This document shows positions 50,093 through 58,819 of a DNA stretch of 64,000 nucleotides, one piece after another. How positions within the stretch are numbered: position 1 is the first letter of the stretch; the number at the start of each line of letters is the position of its first letter. The translations under genes were made by a program, and so were the position numbers. The stretch is from Streptococcus mitis (lineage in GTDB: Bacteria; Bacillota; Bacilli; Lactobacillales; Streptococcaceae): positions 949,001 through 1,013,000 of the forward strand of contig NZ_CP067992.1 in NCBI RefSeq assembly GCF_016658865.1, read 5' to 3'. The notes beneath the pieces were generated by a model. It had not been told where the DNA came from and ran no database searches. It was given only the letters and a program-made list of their open reading frames with translations.

Positions 50093-50280
50093 AACTAAAT
50101 ATATAAGACATAGAATTTTATACAAGGTTAATATATAAATTAAGTGAATTTGAAATCAGTCTTCCTTTAAAAAGTAGCTATTACAAACAAAAGCTTATGC
50201 AAAAAAGAATAATTTATGATAGAATAGAGGATAAGAAAGAAAACGTTTTTACAATCTTTTTAATCCGAAGGAGATATATT

Positions 50281-51132
50281 ATGGCTACTATTCAATGGTT
50301 TCCTGGTCACATGTCTAAAGCTCGTCGACAAGTGCAGGAGAATTTAAAATTTGTTGATTTTGTGACTATTTTGGTTGATGCACGCTTACCTCTATCTAGT
50401 CAAAATCCTATGTTGACCAAGATTGTTGGTGACAAACCAAAACTCTTGATTTTAAACAAGGCGGACTTGGCTGATCCAGCAATGACCAAGGAATGGCGTC
50501 AGTATTTTGAATCACAGGGAATCCAGACGCTGGCTATCAACTCCAAAGAGCAAGTGACTGTAAAAGTCGTAACAGATGCTGCCAAAAAACTCATGGCTGA
50601 TAAGATTGCTCGCCAGAAAGAACGTGGTATCAAGATTGAAACCTTGCGTACCATGATTATCGGGATTCCAAACGCGGGCAAATCAACTCTCATGAATCGT
50701 TTGGCAGGCAAGAAGATTGCTGTTGTCGGCAACAAACCAGGGGTTACCAAAGGGCAACAATGGCTAAAAACCAATAAAGATCTTGAAATTCTAGACACGC
50801 CAGGAATTCTCTGGCCTAAGTTTGAGGATGAAACTGTTGCGCTTAAGTTGGCCTTAACGGGAGCTATCAAAGACCAGTTGCTTCCTATGGATGAGGTGAC
50901 TATTTTTGGTATCAATTATTTCAAAGAACATTATCCAGAAAAGCTGGCTGAACGCTTCAAACAAATGAAAATTGAAGAAGAAGCGCCTGTTATTATTATG
51001 GATATGACCCGCGCTCTCGGTTTCCGTGATGACTATGATCGTTTTTACAGTCTCTTTGTGAAGGAAGTCCGCGATGGTAAACTCGGTAACTATACCTTAG
51101 ATACATTGGATGACCTCGATGGCGACGATTAA
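50281..51132 (+). CDS. rbgA: Ribosome biogenesis GTPase RbgA (YlqF)
   Basis: Circularly permuted GTPase needed for late 50S assembly. G4 (NKADL) comes before G1 (GIPNAGKST) and G3 (DTPG), the permuted order. The start is ATG 50281 ([14 protein letters not shown]) after GAAGGAG; an in-frame ATG at 50197 lies upstream of the promoter-like TGATAGAAT (50217-50225). 283 residues. The end overlaps rnhB by 14 nt. Confidence 0.95.
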   Translation: MATIQWFPGHMSKARRQVQENLKFVDFVTILVDARLPLSSQNPMLTKIVGDKPKLLILNKADLADPAMTKEWRQYFESQGIQTLAINSKEQVTVKVVTDAAKKLMADKIARQKERGIKIETLRTMIIGIPNAGKSTLMNRLAGKKIAVVGNKPGVTKGQQWLKTNKDLEILDTPGILWPKFEDETVALKLALTGAIKDQLLPMDEVTIFGINYFKEHYPEKLAERFKQMKIEEEAPVIIMDMTRALGFRDDYDRFYSLFVKEVRDGKLGNYTLDTLDDLDGDD

Positions 51133-51898
51133 AGAAATCAAAGAACTCCTTGCAACAGTCAAGGACTTAAATAACCCTATTTTTTTAGAACTCGAGCAGG
51201 ATAATCGCTCTGGGGTTAAAAAAGAAATCAGCAAACGTAAAAAAGCCATTCAGGCTGAATTGGATGAAAATTTGCGTTTGGAATCCATGCTTTCCTATGA
51301 AAAAGAACTTTATAAGCAAGGATCGACCTTAATTGCAGGTGTTGATGAGGTTGGTCGTGGTCCTCTTGCTGGGCCAGTAGTTGCTGCAGCCGTTATCTTA
51401 CCTAAAAATTGTAAGATTATAGGTCTCAACGACAGCAAGAAAATTCCTAAAAAGAAACATCTAGAAATTTATCAAGCAGTTCAAGACCAAGCCTTGTCAA
51501 TCGGAATTGGTATAATGGATAATAGTGTCATAGACCAAGTCAATATCTATGAAGCGACCAAACTGGCCATGCAGGAAGCAATCTCTCAGCTCAGTCCTCA
51601 ACCAGAACACCTTTTGATAGATGCCATGAAACTGGATTTGCCCATTTCACAAACTTCCATCATCAAAGGTGATGCTAATTCCCTCTCCATTGCAGCGGCT
51701 TCTATAGTAGCCAAGGTGACACGTGATGAATTAATGAAGGAATACGATCAGCAGTTCCCTGGCTATGATTTTGCTGCTAATGCAGGTTATGGAACAGCTA
51801 AACACTTGGAAGGACTGAAAAAACTAGGAGTTACCCCAATTCATCGAACCAGCTTTGAACCCGTTAAATCACTGGTTTCAGGAGAAAAAGAAAGTTAA
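51119..51898 (+). CDS. rnhB: Ribonuclease HII
   Basis: Removes ribonucleotides misincorporated in [15 protein letters not shown] at 76-87 holds the catalytic Asp-Glu pair, followed by LNDSKK and [10 protein letters not shown]. The start is taken as ATG 51119 ([11 protein letters not shown]); ATG 51110 is also in frame. Both lie inside rbgA, so translation is coupled. 259 residues. Confidence 0.95.
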   Translation: MATIKEIKELLATVKDLNNPIFLELEQDNRSGVKKEISKRKKAIQAELDENLRLESMLSYEKELYKQGSTLIAGVDEVGRGPLAGPVVAAAVILPKNCKIIGLNDSKKIPKKKHLEIYQAVQDQALSIGIGIMDNSVIDQVNIYEATKLAMQEAISQLSPQPEHLLIDAMKLDLPISQTSIIKGDANSLSIAAASIVAKVTRDELMKEYDQQFPGYDFAANAGYGTAKHLEGLKKLGVTPIHRTSFEPVKSLVSGEKES

Positions 51899-51914
51899 GT
51901 TAGAAGGAATGATT

Positions 51915-53465
51915 ATGGAGGAACAGTCAGAAACACTCAGTTCCAAGAAAGAATTTGCCTTTGCCTCAAGCACCATATTATCCCAAGTTGGACGAGGTAT
52001 CATTGTTGGTCTCGTCGTAGGACTCATCGTCGGATCCTTTCGTTTTTCAATCGAAAAAGGCTTCCACCTGATACAAGGACTTTATCAAGATCAAGCGCAC
52101 CTAGTGCGCAATCTTTTTATCATTGGTCTATTTTATTTAATAGTTTGTTGGGTCAGTGCGAAATTAACTCGATCAGAAAAAGACATAAAAGGCTCAGGAA
52201 TTCCTCAAGTTGAAGCCGAATTAAAGGGACTGATGACCCTCAACTGGTGGGGCGTACTTTGGAAAAAATATATTCTAGGAATTTTGGCTATTGCAAGTGG
52301 CCTTATGCTGGGGCGTGAAGGGCCAAGTATTCAACTCGGAGCGGTTGGCGGTAAAGGAATTGCTAAATGGCTCAAATCCAGTCCAGTAGAGGAACGTTCT
52401 CTTATTGCTAGTGGAGCTGCAGCGGGTTTAGCCGCAGCCTTTAATGCTCCGATTGCAGGACTTCTCTTTGTGGTAGAAGAAGTTTATCACCATTTTTCCC
52501 GATTTTTCTGGGTCTCAACGCTAGCAGCCAGTCTCGTAGCAAACTTTGTCTCTTTGCTCATATTTGGTCTAACACCCGTACTGGATATGCCAGATAATAT
52601 CCCACTCATGACCCTGGATCAGTATTGGATTTACCTCCTCATGGGAATTTTTCTAGGACTTTCTGGTTTTCTTTATGAAAAAGCTGTACTCAATGTTGGT
52701 AGAGTTTATGACTGGCTTGGTCAAAAAATCCATTTAGATAGAGTTTATTATCCAATTCTGGCTTTCATTCTCATCATACCGGTCGGGATTTTCTTGCCAC
52801 AAATCCTTGGTGGTGGAAATCAGCTGGTTCTTTCCTTAACTGAGCAAAATTTTAGTTTCCAAATTCTATTAGCTTACTTTTTAATTCGCTTTGTTTGGAG
52901 CATGATTAGCTATGGAAGTGGCCTTCCAGGAGGAATTTTCCTACCAATTCTGGCGCTAGGTTCCTTACTTGGTGCCCTAGTTGGTGTCATTTGTGTGAAT
53001 ATTGGACTTGTCAGTCAGGAGCAATTCCCTATATTTGTTATTCTAGGAATGAGTGGCTATTTTGGAGCAATATCTAAAGCTCCCTTAACTGCCATGATTC
53101 TGGTAACCGAGATGGTAGGCGACATTCGCAACCTCATGCCACTTGGCTTAGTAACCCTAGTTGCCTATATCATTATGGACCTGCTCAAGGGTGCGCCAGT
53201 CTATGAGGCTATGTTGGAAAAAATGTTACCAGAAGAAGCGACAGATGAAGGAGAAGTCACTCTCATTGAAATTCCTGTATCTGACAAAATCGCTGGAAAA
53301 CAAGTACACGAGCTCAACTTACCACATAACATCCTCATCACAACCCAAGTCCATAATGGCAAGAGCCAAACAGTTAACGGCTCAACCAGAATGTATCTCG
53401 GAGATATGATTCACCTAGTTATTCCAAAAAGTGAAATTGGGAAAGTCAAAGATTTGTTATTGTAG
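51915..53465 (+). CDS. ClC family chloride channel/antiporter with C-terminal TrkA-C domain
   Basis: 516 residues, about ten membrane helices. Selectivity motifs GSGIPQ (93-98), GREGPSIQ with gating Glu135, and GLPGGIFLP. The gating glutamate implies H+-coupled antiport rather than a passive channel. The last 75 residues are a TrkA-C (RCK-C) regulatory domain. I choose ATG 51915: AGAAGGA lies 7-8 nt upstream, whereas ATG 51909 would be only 2 nt from it. Confidence 0.9.
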   Translation: MEEQSETLSSKKEFAFASSTILSQVGRGIIVGLVVGLIVGSFRFSIEKGFHLIQGLYQDQAHLVRNLFIIGLFYLIVCWVSAKLTRSEKDIKGSGIPQVEAELKGLMTLNWWGVLWKKYILGILAIASGLMLGREGPSIQLGAVGGKGIAKWLKSSPVEERSLIASGAAAGLAAAFNAPIAGLLFVVEEVYHHFSRFFWVSTLAASLVANFVSLLIFGLTPVLDMPDNIPLMTLDQYWIYLLMGIFLGLSGFLYEKAVLNVGRVYDWLGQKIHLDRVYYPILAFILIIPVGIFLPQILGGGNQLVLSLTEQNFSFQILLAYFLIRFVWSMISYGSGLPGGIFLPILALGSLLGALVGVICVNIGLVSQEQFPIFVILGMSGYFGAISKAPLTAMILVTEMVGDIRNLMPLGLVTLVAYIIMDLLKGAPVYEAMLEKMLPEEATDEGEVTLIEIPVSDKIAGKQVHELNLPHNILITTQVHNGKSQTVNGSTRMYLGDMIHLVIPKSEIGKVKDLLL

Positions 53466-53473
53466 AAGTTTTT

Positions 53474-53491
53474 ACATAATTTATGTTATGT
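53474..53491. promoter_or_regulatory. Palindrome ACATAA-N6-TTATGT, copy 1
   Basis: An 18-bp site with perfect hexamer half-sites 9 nt after the ClC stop codon. Two further sites of identical geometry lie at 57699 and 62098. Confidence 0.55.
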
Positions 53492-53520
53492 GAAAACGAA
53501 TTTCTTAATTAATACACTAG

Positions 53521-53553
53521 AAAACCGATTCTCAGCAATGAGGTCGGTTTTTT
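53521..53553 (+). terminator. Terminator after the ClC gene
   Basis: AAAACCGA...CTCA pairs with TGAG...TCGGTTTT and continues into a T run. Confidence 0.85.
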
Positions 53554-53610
53554 CTTGTTAGAAATATTATAATATGTTATAAAAAATGATTAAATTATTC
53601 TAGGTTATAG

Positions 53611-53616
53611 TATAAT
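53611..53616 (+). promoter_or_regulatory. Likely -10 box of the lipase module
   Basis: TATAAT followed by AAAAGGAG and the start codon at 53638. A -35 box is not clear. Confidence 0.45.
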
Positions 53617-53637
53617 GAGAAAAGGAGAAAAGCTTAA

Positions 53638-54066
53638 ATGAACAATTCCAGCAATAAAAAAGTCATAAAAGGCTACTAATCGTTTTGTTAGTTGCATTCA
53701 TTACAGCAGGAGGTGTTTTTATGTTTAGTATGTTAGGGAAATCTCAAGAAGAACGTCGGAATAGAGAGTATGAAGTTAGTTTGGTTGAAACTTTAAAAGA
53801 TAGTTATGAGGGTATTGAAGAAATTAGATTTTCTAATGCAAACTACACAAATCCGCCAGGAAGTTGGACTTGCGTAGTTGAACTATATTTTAATGAGAGA
53901 AGCATAAAATATAAAATTAATTATTCAAAAAAAGATAAACGTATTTCTGATGTATCTTTAGAGAGAGAATAAAAAAGAGGACCGTGAATTTTTAAATAGT
54001 CACTTGGGTAAGACTAGTAAACTCACAAAAATTATTTATTCAGATGGTTCAGAAGGAGAATATTAA
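53638..54066 (+). pseudogene. First, frameshifted copy of the membrane-anchored immunity-like gene
   Basis: Starts MNNSSNKKVIKG, stops, then continues in another frame as LLIVLLVAFITAGGVFMFSM. It runs to ISDVSLERE and a stop at 53972, then returns to the first frame as EDREFLNSHLGKTSKL up to TAA at 54064. Each part aligns with the intact copy at 54166. Two frame changes are needed, near 53672 and in the A6 run at 53971-53976. The TAATG junction to the next start is preserved as in the intact copy. Confidence 0.85.
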
Positions 54067-54173
54067 TGGTATACACTTATACTGATAAACAACTTAATGA
54101 ATTAAATCACGGAAAAAATGTTTATAGTGTAAATTCTGAATATGCTGAGAGGAGTGGAGATAACAATGAGTAA
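54066..54173 (+). pseudogene. Duplicated 5' fragment of the lipase-like gene
   Basis: Reads MVYTYTDKQLNELNHGKNVY and SVNSEYAER before diverging, nearly the same as the first 29 residues of the gene at 54588. It marks the end of a 528-bp tandem duplication (53638 to 54166). Confidence 0.88.
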
Positions 54174-54588
54174 AGACAGATTAAGAAAAAGCTATAAACC
54201 ATTATTCATAGTTTTTCTACTCGCAACTATCACAGCAGGAGGTATATTTATGTTTAGCATGTTAGGGAAATCCCAAGAAGAGCGTCAAAATAGAGAATAT
54301 GAAGTTAGTTTGGTAAATGCCTTGAAGAATTCTTATCAAGGGATAGAAGAAATCGAAATTTCCAATCCAACATATACGAACCCTCCTGGCGACTGGTCTT
54401 GTAAGGTTGATATTTTATTTGAAGATGGAGAAAAAATATTCTATGGAATTCCACATAACTTAGATGATAAAGAAAATTATAATGGTCGTATGACTTATGG
54501 ACAGCGAGATTTCCTTAACCTAAGAAAAGGAATAACAACTAATACAGTTACGGTTACATACTCTAACAAAGAAAGAGGGGAGCAGTAA
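54166..54588 (+). CDS. Membrane-anchored small protein, candidate immunity protein
   Basis: 140 residues: basic N-terminus, one hydrophobic helix (PLFIVFLLATITAGGIFMFS), then an extracytoplasmic domain of about 105 residues with TNPPGDWSCKVDI. ATG 54166 follows GGAG at 54154; the upstream in-frame ATG at 54142 lies in the duplicated lipase fragment. It overlaps the lipase-like start by 1 nt. A surface-exposed protein directly coupled to a putative secreted lipase is what an immunity protein should look like, but no known immunity family is recognised. Confidence 0.75.
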   Translation: MSKDRLRKSYKPLFIVFLLATITAGGIFMFSMLGKSQEERQNREYEVSLVNALKNSYQGIEEIEISNPTYTNPPGDWSCKVDILFEDGEKIFYGIPHNLDDKENYNGRMTYGQRDFLNLRKGITTNTVTVTYSNKERGEQ

Positions 54589-55841
54589 TGGTATTTAATT
54601 ATACTGATAAACAACTTAATGAATTAAACCACGGGAAGAATGTGTACAGTATCAATTCTGAATACGCTGAGAGAAATAATAAACCTTTGGTTACAGAAGC
54701 TCCTAATCCGAATCCTTCTTCATCTGATTTTGAAGAAACCAACACTATAACCACTTCAGACGGACAAGAATTCCGTGTCGTTGCAACTAAGTCTCACAAA
54801 GGAACTGGTTTTGATGGTTTGGCGGTTGCACCTATAGTCAACGGCAAACCGGATTATAAAAGTATAGCTGTGATTGCTGCAGGAACTGATCCAGGGAGTC
54901 GCACTAAGGTTGATGTTTCCACTGCCATTATTGAAAGAGAAACATCCTTATCTCCTCAATATTTTGTAGCAGATCGATTTGTAAAAGAAATTATGGAAGA
55001 TCCTAGATATGAAGTCAGTCAACTATCTGGCTATTCACAAGGTTCCTACATGCTGAAAGTAGGAGCTAAATATCATATTCCAACTACAACTTTTAACGCT
55101 TGGTTCACTTATCTATCACTTTCTAACGAGGAAAAAGCATTTATTGATAAAAATCAGGCTATGTTTATAGATTATCGTAGAAAGTCTGATAATGTAGTAG
55201 TTATCAATGATTTCAATCACCCCGAATGGTTTAATAAGTCTTTCTTAAAAATGCCTGATACCATATACTGGCTTGATGGTAATAGCCATAAAATTGAAGA
55301 CTGGGAGTTTGATCCAGTAACAGGTCAAGTTGTTGATGGTAAAGGTGGGAAACCCTTAATTAGTGGTGTTTATCGAGCTTATGCCAACAGTCTCCGAGGA
55401 ATGGCTCATTATAAGGACTTGAAGTCAAAATGGTCATCAGGTGGTATTAGTAGCTCTGAGGAAATATACTTAGATGCAGCTCAAGGTTCTATCCTATCAT
55501 CATCAATGGCTACGGCCGCAAGAACTGGAGCTGATGGAGTGAGCGCCTTAGCCAAGATTGCTAACCAAGAATTACAAGAAATTTGGTCAAAAATCGATTT
55601 TACAAGCTATACAGCCTTAGCTCCCTATGAAGTTGAAGCTCTTTTTGCTAGCCAAGGTATCACTCAAGCACAGTTTATCGATACTTTTCAGGCAGAAACG
55701 GATCAGATAGTCACTAAGATGAATGCTTCCGCCCAAGCATTTGAACAGTTAGATAAACAATTACAGGAAGTCATCGAAAAAACAGTAGCAACAGACACAC
55801 AATTTGCTAAGGAGTTCAGACAATGGAAAGCAGAAATGTAA
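54588..55841 (+). CDS. Lipase-like protein with a helical C-terminal half, TslA-type candidate effector
   Basis: 417 residues without signal peptide. The N-terminal half (about 55-245) has an alpha/beta-hydrolase look: AVIAAGTDPGS, the nucleophile elbow GYSQGS at 148-153 (Ser150), and a possible catalytic His234 in LDGNSHKIEDW. Residues 290-417 are almost entirely helical and could be a secretion-targeting domain. Lipase first and helical targeting domain last is the reverse architecture described for the S. aureus type VII-secreted lipase TslA, whose gene is likewise linked to two small helical partners and immunity genes. Type VII secretion core genes are not in the window. Confidence 0.7.
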   Translation: MVFNYTDKQLNELNHGKNVYSINSEYAERNNKPLVTEAPNPNPSSSDFEETNTITTSDGQEFRVVATKSHKGTGFDGLAVAPIVNGKPDYKSIAVIAAGTDPGSRTKVDVSTAIIERETSLSPQYFVADRFVKEIMEDPRYEVSQLSGYSQGSYMLKVGAKYHIPTTTFNAWFTYLSLSNEEKAFIDKNQAMFIDYRRKSDNVVVINDFNHPEWFNKSFLKMPDTIYWLDGNSHKIEDWEFDPVTGQVVDGKGGKPLISGVYRAYANSLRGMAHYKDLKSKWSSGGISSSEEIYLDAAQGSILSSSMATAARTGADGVSALAKIANQELQEIWSKIDFTSYTALAPYEVEALFASQGITQAQFIDTFQAETDQIVTKMNASAQAFEQLDKQLQEVIEKTVATDTQFAKEFRQWKAEM

Positions 55842-56215
55842 AATGGGATGCTTTTAGGCAAAAAGAGAGGGAAATTCTTAACCTCGAAGAACAATACTAT
55901 CAGCAAAAGAAAAAGTTAGAGAAAAAGACACTAGAATTAGAGGAACGTTCTGCAAGATTAGAAAAGATCATGAACGAAGAAGCTGATAAAATGTACCTAG
56001 TATTAAGAAAGTTTTCATCACCAGCTGATTGTGTTAGAGAGTACTTTACAGACATAGAAAATTTGAGATATCATTCTAACCAAGTTTATAGAACTAATGA
56101 AATAAAACTGGAAGAAGAAAAAGAAAAAATAGATAAAGAATTTCGACAAAGAAAAAATATCTTAGATGAAGAATATCAAAAACTAAGGAGAAATTATGCA
56201 AGCACCAATGAATGA
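55823..56215 (+). CDS. Small coiled-coil protein, candidate secretion partner 1
   Basis: 130 residues, almost fully helical: two long charged coiled coils (EILNLEEQYYQQKKKLEKKT; KLEEEKEKIDKEFRQRKNIL) joined by SSPADCVREYFTDIENLRYH. It starts inside the end of the lipase-like gene, with AAGGAG 8 nt upstream, so expression is coupled. Position and fold suggest a TlaA/Lap-type partner binding the helical C-terminus of the lipase-like protein. Function is inferred. Confidence 0.72.
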   Translation: MESRNVKWDAFRQKEREILNLEEQYYQQKKKLEKKTLELEERSARLEKIMNEEADKMYLVLRKFSSPADCVREYFTDIENLRYHSNQVYRTNEIKLEEEKEKIDKEFRQRKNILDEEYQKLRRNYASTNE

Positions 56216-56486
56216 GTACTATACTGATGAAGAATACCAATACGCTCTAAAACAAATGTATCGCATGATGGAAAAAAATCGTATACTGGCTCAATGCCAA
56301 TTGGCAAAGGTCGCTAAAAATCAAATAAAAGAAAGTTTTGACCAAAAGTCAAAAACAATTGCAAGAGATACTAAAGCAACAATAACAAGTATTAACAGCC
56401 AAATGGACACTGCAATACAAGGAAAAGTCCGCAAGAGTCTTGAAACAAAAATACCTAATATGTTAGTCAAGTATGATGATGTATAA
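56196..56486 (+). CDS. Small helical protein, candidate secretion partner 2
   Basis: 96 residues, helical hairpin type, WXG100-like in size: MQAPMNEYYTDEEYQYALKQ, then a long basic helix. No WXG motif is seen. ATG 56196 follows AAGGAG (56185-56190) and overlaps the previous gene by 20 nt. It is the last gene of the module, 55 bp before difSL. Confidence 0.7.
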   Translation: MQAPMNEYYTDEEYQYALKQMYRMMEKNRILAQCQLAKVAKNQIKESFDQKSKTIARDTKATITSINSQMDTAIQGKVRKSLETKIPNMLVKYDDV

Positions 56487-56541
56487 AGAAGAATTTTTCG
56501 TATGGTTATATAGTTTTCTTTGCATCTATGTCCTCTATAAC

Positions 56542-56572
56542 ATCTTTCCGAAAAACTATAATTTTCTTGAAA
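56542..56572 (+). other. Chromosome dimer resolution site difSL
   Basis: 31-bp site (ATCTTTCCGAAAAACTATAA through CTTGAAA) that agrees with the difSL sequence of streptococci and lactococci as I recall it. It lies immediately upstream of xerS, its normal position. It marks the replication terminus. Its right arm TTGAAA doubles as the -35 box of xerS. Confidence 0.93.
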
Positions 56573-56595
56573 AATATATACGTCTATGCTATACT
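56567..56595 (+). promoter_or_regulatory. Promoter of xerS
   Basis: TTGAAA at 56567-56572 and TATACT at 56590-56595, 17 bp apart, with extended -10 TGC. The -35 lies within difSL. Confidence 0.8.
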
Positions 56596-56624
56596 ACTTG
56601 TAGACTTAATTATGGAGAAAATAC

Positions 56625-57695
56625 ATGAAACGTGAGATTTTACTGGAACGAATCGACAAACTAAAACAAATCATGCCCTGGTATGTTCTGGAATACTATC
56701 AATCTAAGCTGGCTGTGCCCTACAGTTTTACAACCTTGTACGAATACCTCAAGGAATACGATCGATTTTTCAGCTGGGTTTTGGAGTCTGGTATATCAAA
56801 CGCCGATAAAATGTCTAATATTCCTTTATCTGTCTTGGAAAATATGTCTAAGAAAGACATGGAAGCTTTTATCCTTTATCTACGTGAACGTCCTTTACTG
56901 AATGCTAATACAACAAAGCAAGGTGTCTCACAGACAACCATCAATCGTACTTTGTCAGCACTTTCTAGTCTTTATAAGTATTTGACTGAGGAAGTTGAAA
57001 ACGATCAGGGAGAGCCTTATTTCTATCGTAATGTAATGAAGAAAGTTTCAACAAAGAAAAAGAAAGAAACTCTTGCTGCAAGAGCTGAAAACATCAAGCA
57101 AAAACTCTTTCTAGGTGATGAAACAGAAGGTTTCCTAACTTATATCGATCAAGAGTACCCACAACAGCTCTCAAATCGAGCTCTTTCATCATTTAATAAA
57201 AATAAAGAACGTGATTTGGCCATCATTGCCCTTCTCTTGGCATCTGGTGTCCGCTTATCTGAAGCTGTTAATCTGGATCTAAGAGACCTCAATCTCAAGA
57301 TGATGGTTATTGATGTCACTCGAAAAGGGGGCAAACGTGACTCGGTCAATGTCGCGGCCTTTGCAAAACCTTATCTAGAGAATTATTTAGCCATTCGTAA
57401 TCAACGCTATAAGACAGAAAAAACAGATACAGCCCTTTTTTTGACACTCTACAGAGGCGTTCCTAATCGTATCGATGCTTCCAGTGTGGAAAAGATGGTT
57501 GCTAAGTACTCTGAGGACTTCAAAGTGCGTGTAACACCTCATAAACTACGACATACCCTAGCAACTAGGCTCTATGATGCCACTAAATCGCAAGTTTTGG
57601 TCAGTCACCAGCTAGGACATGCCAGTACACAAGTCACTGACCTCTATACTCATATCGTCAATGATGAACAAAAGAATGCTCTAGATAGTCTATAA
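56625..57695 (+). CDS. xerS: Tyrosine recombinase XerS
   Basis: Resolves chromosome dimers at difSL as a single recombinase. 356 residues: SAM-like N-terminal domain and catalytic domain with Arg in [18 protein letters not shown], the HQLGH box and nucleophile Tyr in [22 protein letters not shown] precedes the start. Confidence 0.97.
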   Translation: MKREILLERIDKLKQIMPWYVLEYYQSKLAVPYSFTTLYEYLKEYDRFFSWVLESGISNADKMSNIPLSVLENMSKKDMEAFILYLRERPLLNANTTKQGVSQTTINRTLSALSSLYKYLTEEVENDQGEPYFYRNVMKKVSTKKKKETLAARAENIKQKLFLGDETEGFLTYIDQEYPQQLSNRALSSFNKNKERDLAIIALLLASGVRLSEAVNLDLRDLNLKMMVIDVTRKGGKRDSVNVAAFAKPYLENYLAIRNQRYKTEKTDTALFLTLYRGVPNRIDASSVEKMVAKYSEDFKVRVTPHKLRHTLATRLYDATKSQVLVSHQLGHASTQVTDLYTHIVNDEQKNALDSL

Positions 57696-57698
57696 AAT

Positions 57699-57716
57699 AC
57701 ATAAAATAAATTATGT
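57699..57716. promoter_or_regulatory. Palindrome ACATAA-N6-TTATGT, copy 2
   Basis: Perfect hexamer arms with a 6-nt spacer, 4 nt after the xerS stop codon, in the xerS-lplA convergent gap. Confidence 0.55.
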
Positions 57717-57730
57717 AATATATGATTTTA

Positions 57731-57767
57731 AAAAAAGAAGCTGGTCATACAACCAACTTCTTTTTTC
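57731..57767. terminator. Bidirectional terminator between xerS and lplA
   Basis: AAAAAAGAAG-C-TGGT pairs with ACCA-A-CTTCTTTTTT, with A and T tracts for both directions. Confidence 0.85.
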
Positions 57768-57770
57768 TTT

Positions 57771-58760
57771 TTATCCAACTACCGCTTCAGCAATTTCTTC
57801 ACGGCTGATACCAGCGAAGTAGCGTGTAATATCAATGGTTTCTAGCGCCTTAAGGACATCTTCGCGTTCGTATTTCACCCCACGAAGAACATCTTCTACT
57901 GCAGCAACGTCTTCGATACCAAAGAAGTCACCATAAATCTTGATGTCTTGGATTTTTGATTCGACAACATTAGCAAAGACTTCGACTTTACCACTGGTGA
58001 ATTTTGTCCCACGACGGACGTTAAATTCAGGTGATTTACCGTAGTTCCAGTCCCAAGTTCCAAACTTAGTATCCTTGATGCGATTGATTTCAGCCAATTC
58101 TTCTTCTGAAAAGACGTATTCAGTCATCTCTGGGTACTCTTTTTTCATGTATTCCAAGAGTAAATCACGGAATTCTTCAACTGTGATTTTTTCTGGCAAT
58201 TCATTGACAATATTGGTTACACGAGCACGGACGGATTTGACACCTTTTGATTCAAATTTATCCTTTGAAACCTTGAGGGCGTTGGCTAAGACCGACAAAT
58301 CGACGTCAAAGAGCAAGCAGCCGTGGTGCATGATACGGCCATTGATATAGGCTTGGGCATTTCCACAGAATTTCTTGCCATCAATCTCTAGGTCATTACG
58401 GCCTGTGAACTCAGCTTTAACACCGAGTTGAGCCAAGGTATTGATAACTGGAGTTGAGAAGCTCTTGAAGTCAAAGGCCTTATTTTCATCTTCTTTTGAA
58501 ATGATCGTATAGTTGAGGTTATTTAAATCGTGATAAACGGCTCCACCACCACTGATACGGCGGACTACTTCAATGCCATTTTCACGAACATAATCACGGT
58601 TGATTTCTTCAATAGTGTTCTGGTGACGACCAACAATGATAGATGGTTTATTAATCCAAAGTAGGAAGATTTGATCCTCATCCAAAAGGTGTTTAAAGGC
58701 ATATTCTTCCAAGGCGATATTAAAAGCAGTGTCGTTTGAATGATTAATAATGTATTTCAT
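57771..58760 (-). CDS. lplA: Lipoate-protein ligase
   Basis: Attaches free lipoate to lipoyl domains via lipoyl-AMP. 329 residues: the RRISGGGAVYHDLNNLNY motif and KFCGNAQ in the catalytic domain, plus a C-terminal accessory domain. It follows the dehydrogenase operon by 59 nt on the same strand and presumably lipoylates the lipoyl domain fused to E3. Confidence 0.95.
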   Translation of the reverse strand: MKYIINHSNDTAFNIALEEYAFKHLLDEDQIFLLWINKPSIIVGRHQNTIEEINRDYVRENGIEVVRRISGGGAVYHDLNNLNYTIISKEDENKAFDFKSFSTPVINTLAQLGVKAEFTGRNDLEIDGKKFCGNAQAYINGRIMHHGCLLFDVDLSVLANALKVSKDKFESKGVKSVRARVTNIVNELPEKITVEEFRDLLLEYMKKEYPEMTEYVFSEEELAEINRIKDTKFGTWDWNYGKSPEFNVRRGTKFTSGKVEVFANVVESKIQDIKIYGDFFGIEDVAAVEDVLRGVKYEREDVLKALETIDITRYFAGISREEIAEAVVG

Positions 58761-58819
58761 GAGATACCTTCTTATACGATAGAGACTGGAATAACCTTCC
58801 AGTCTAATCTATCTTTCTT

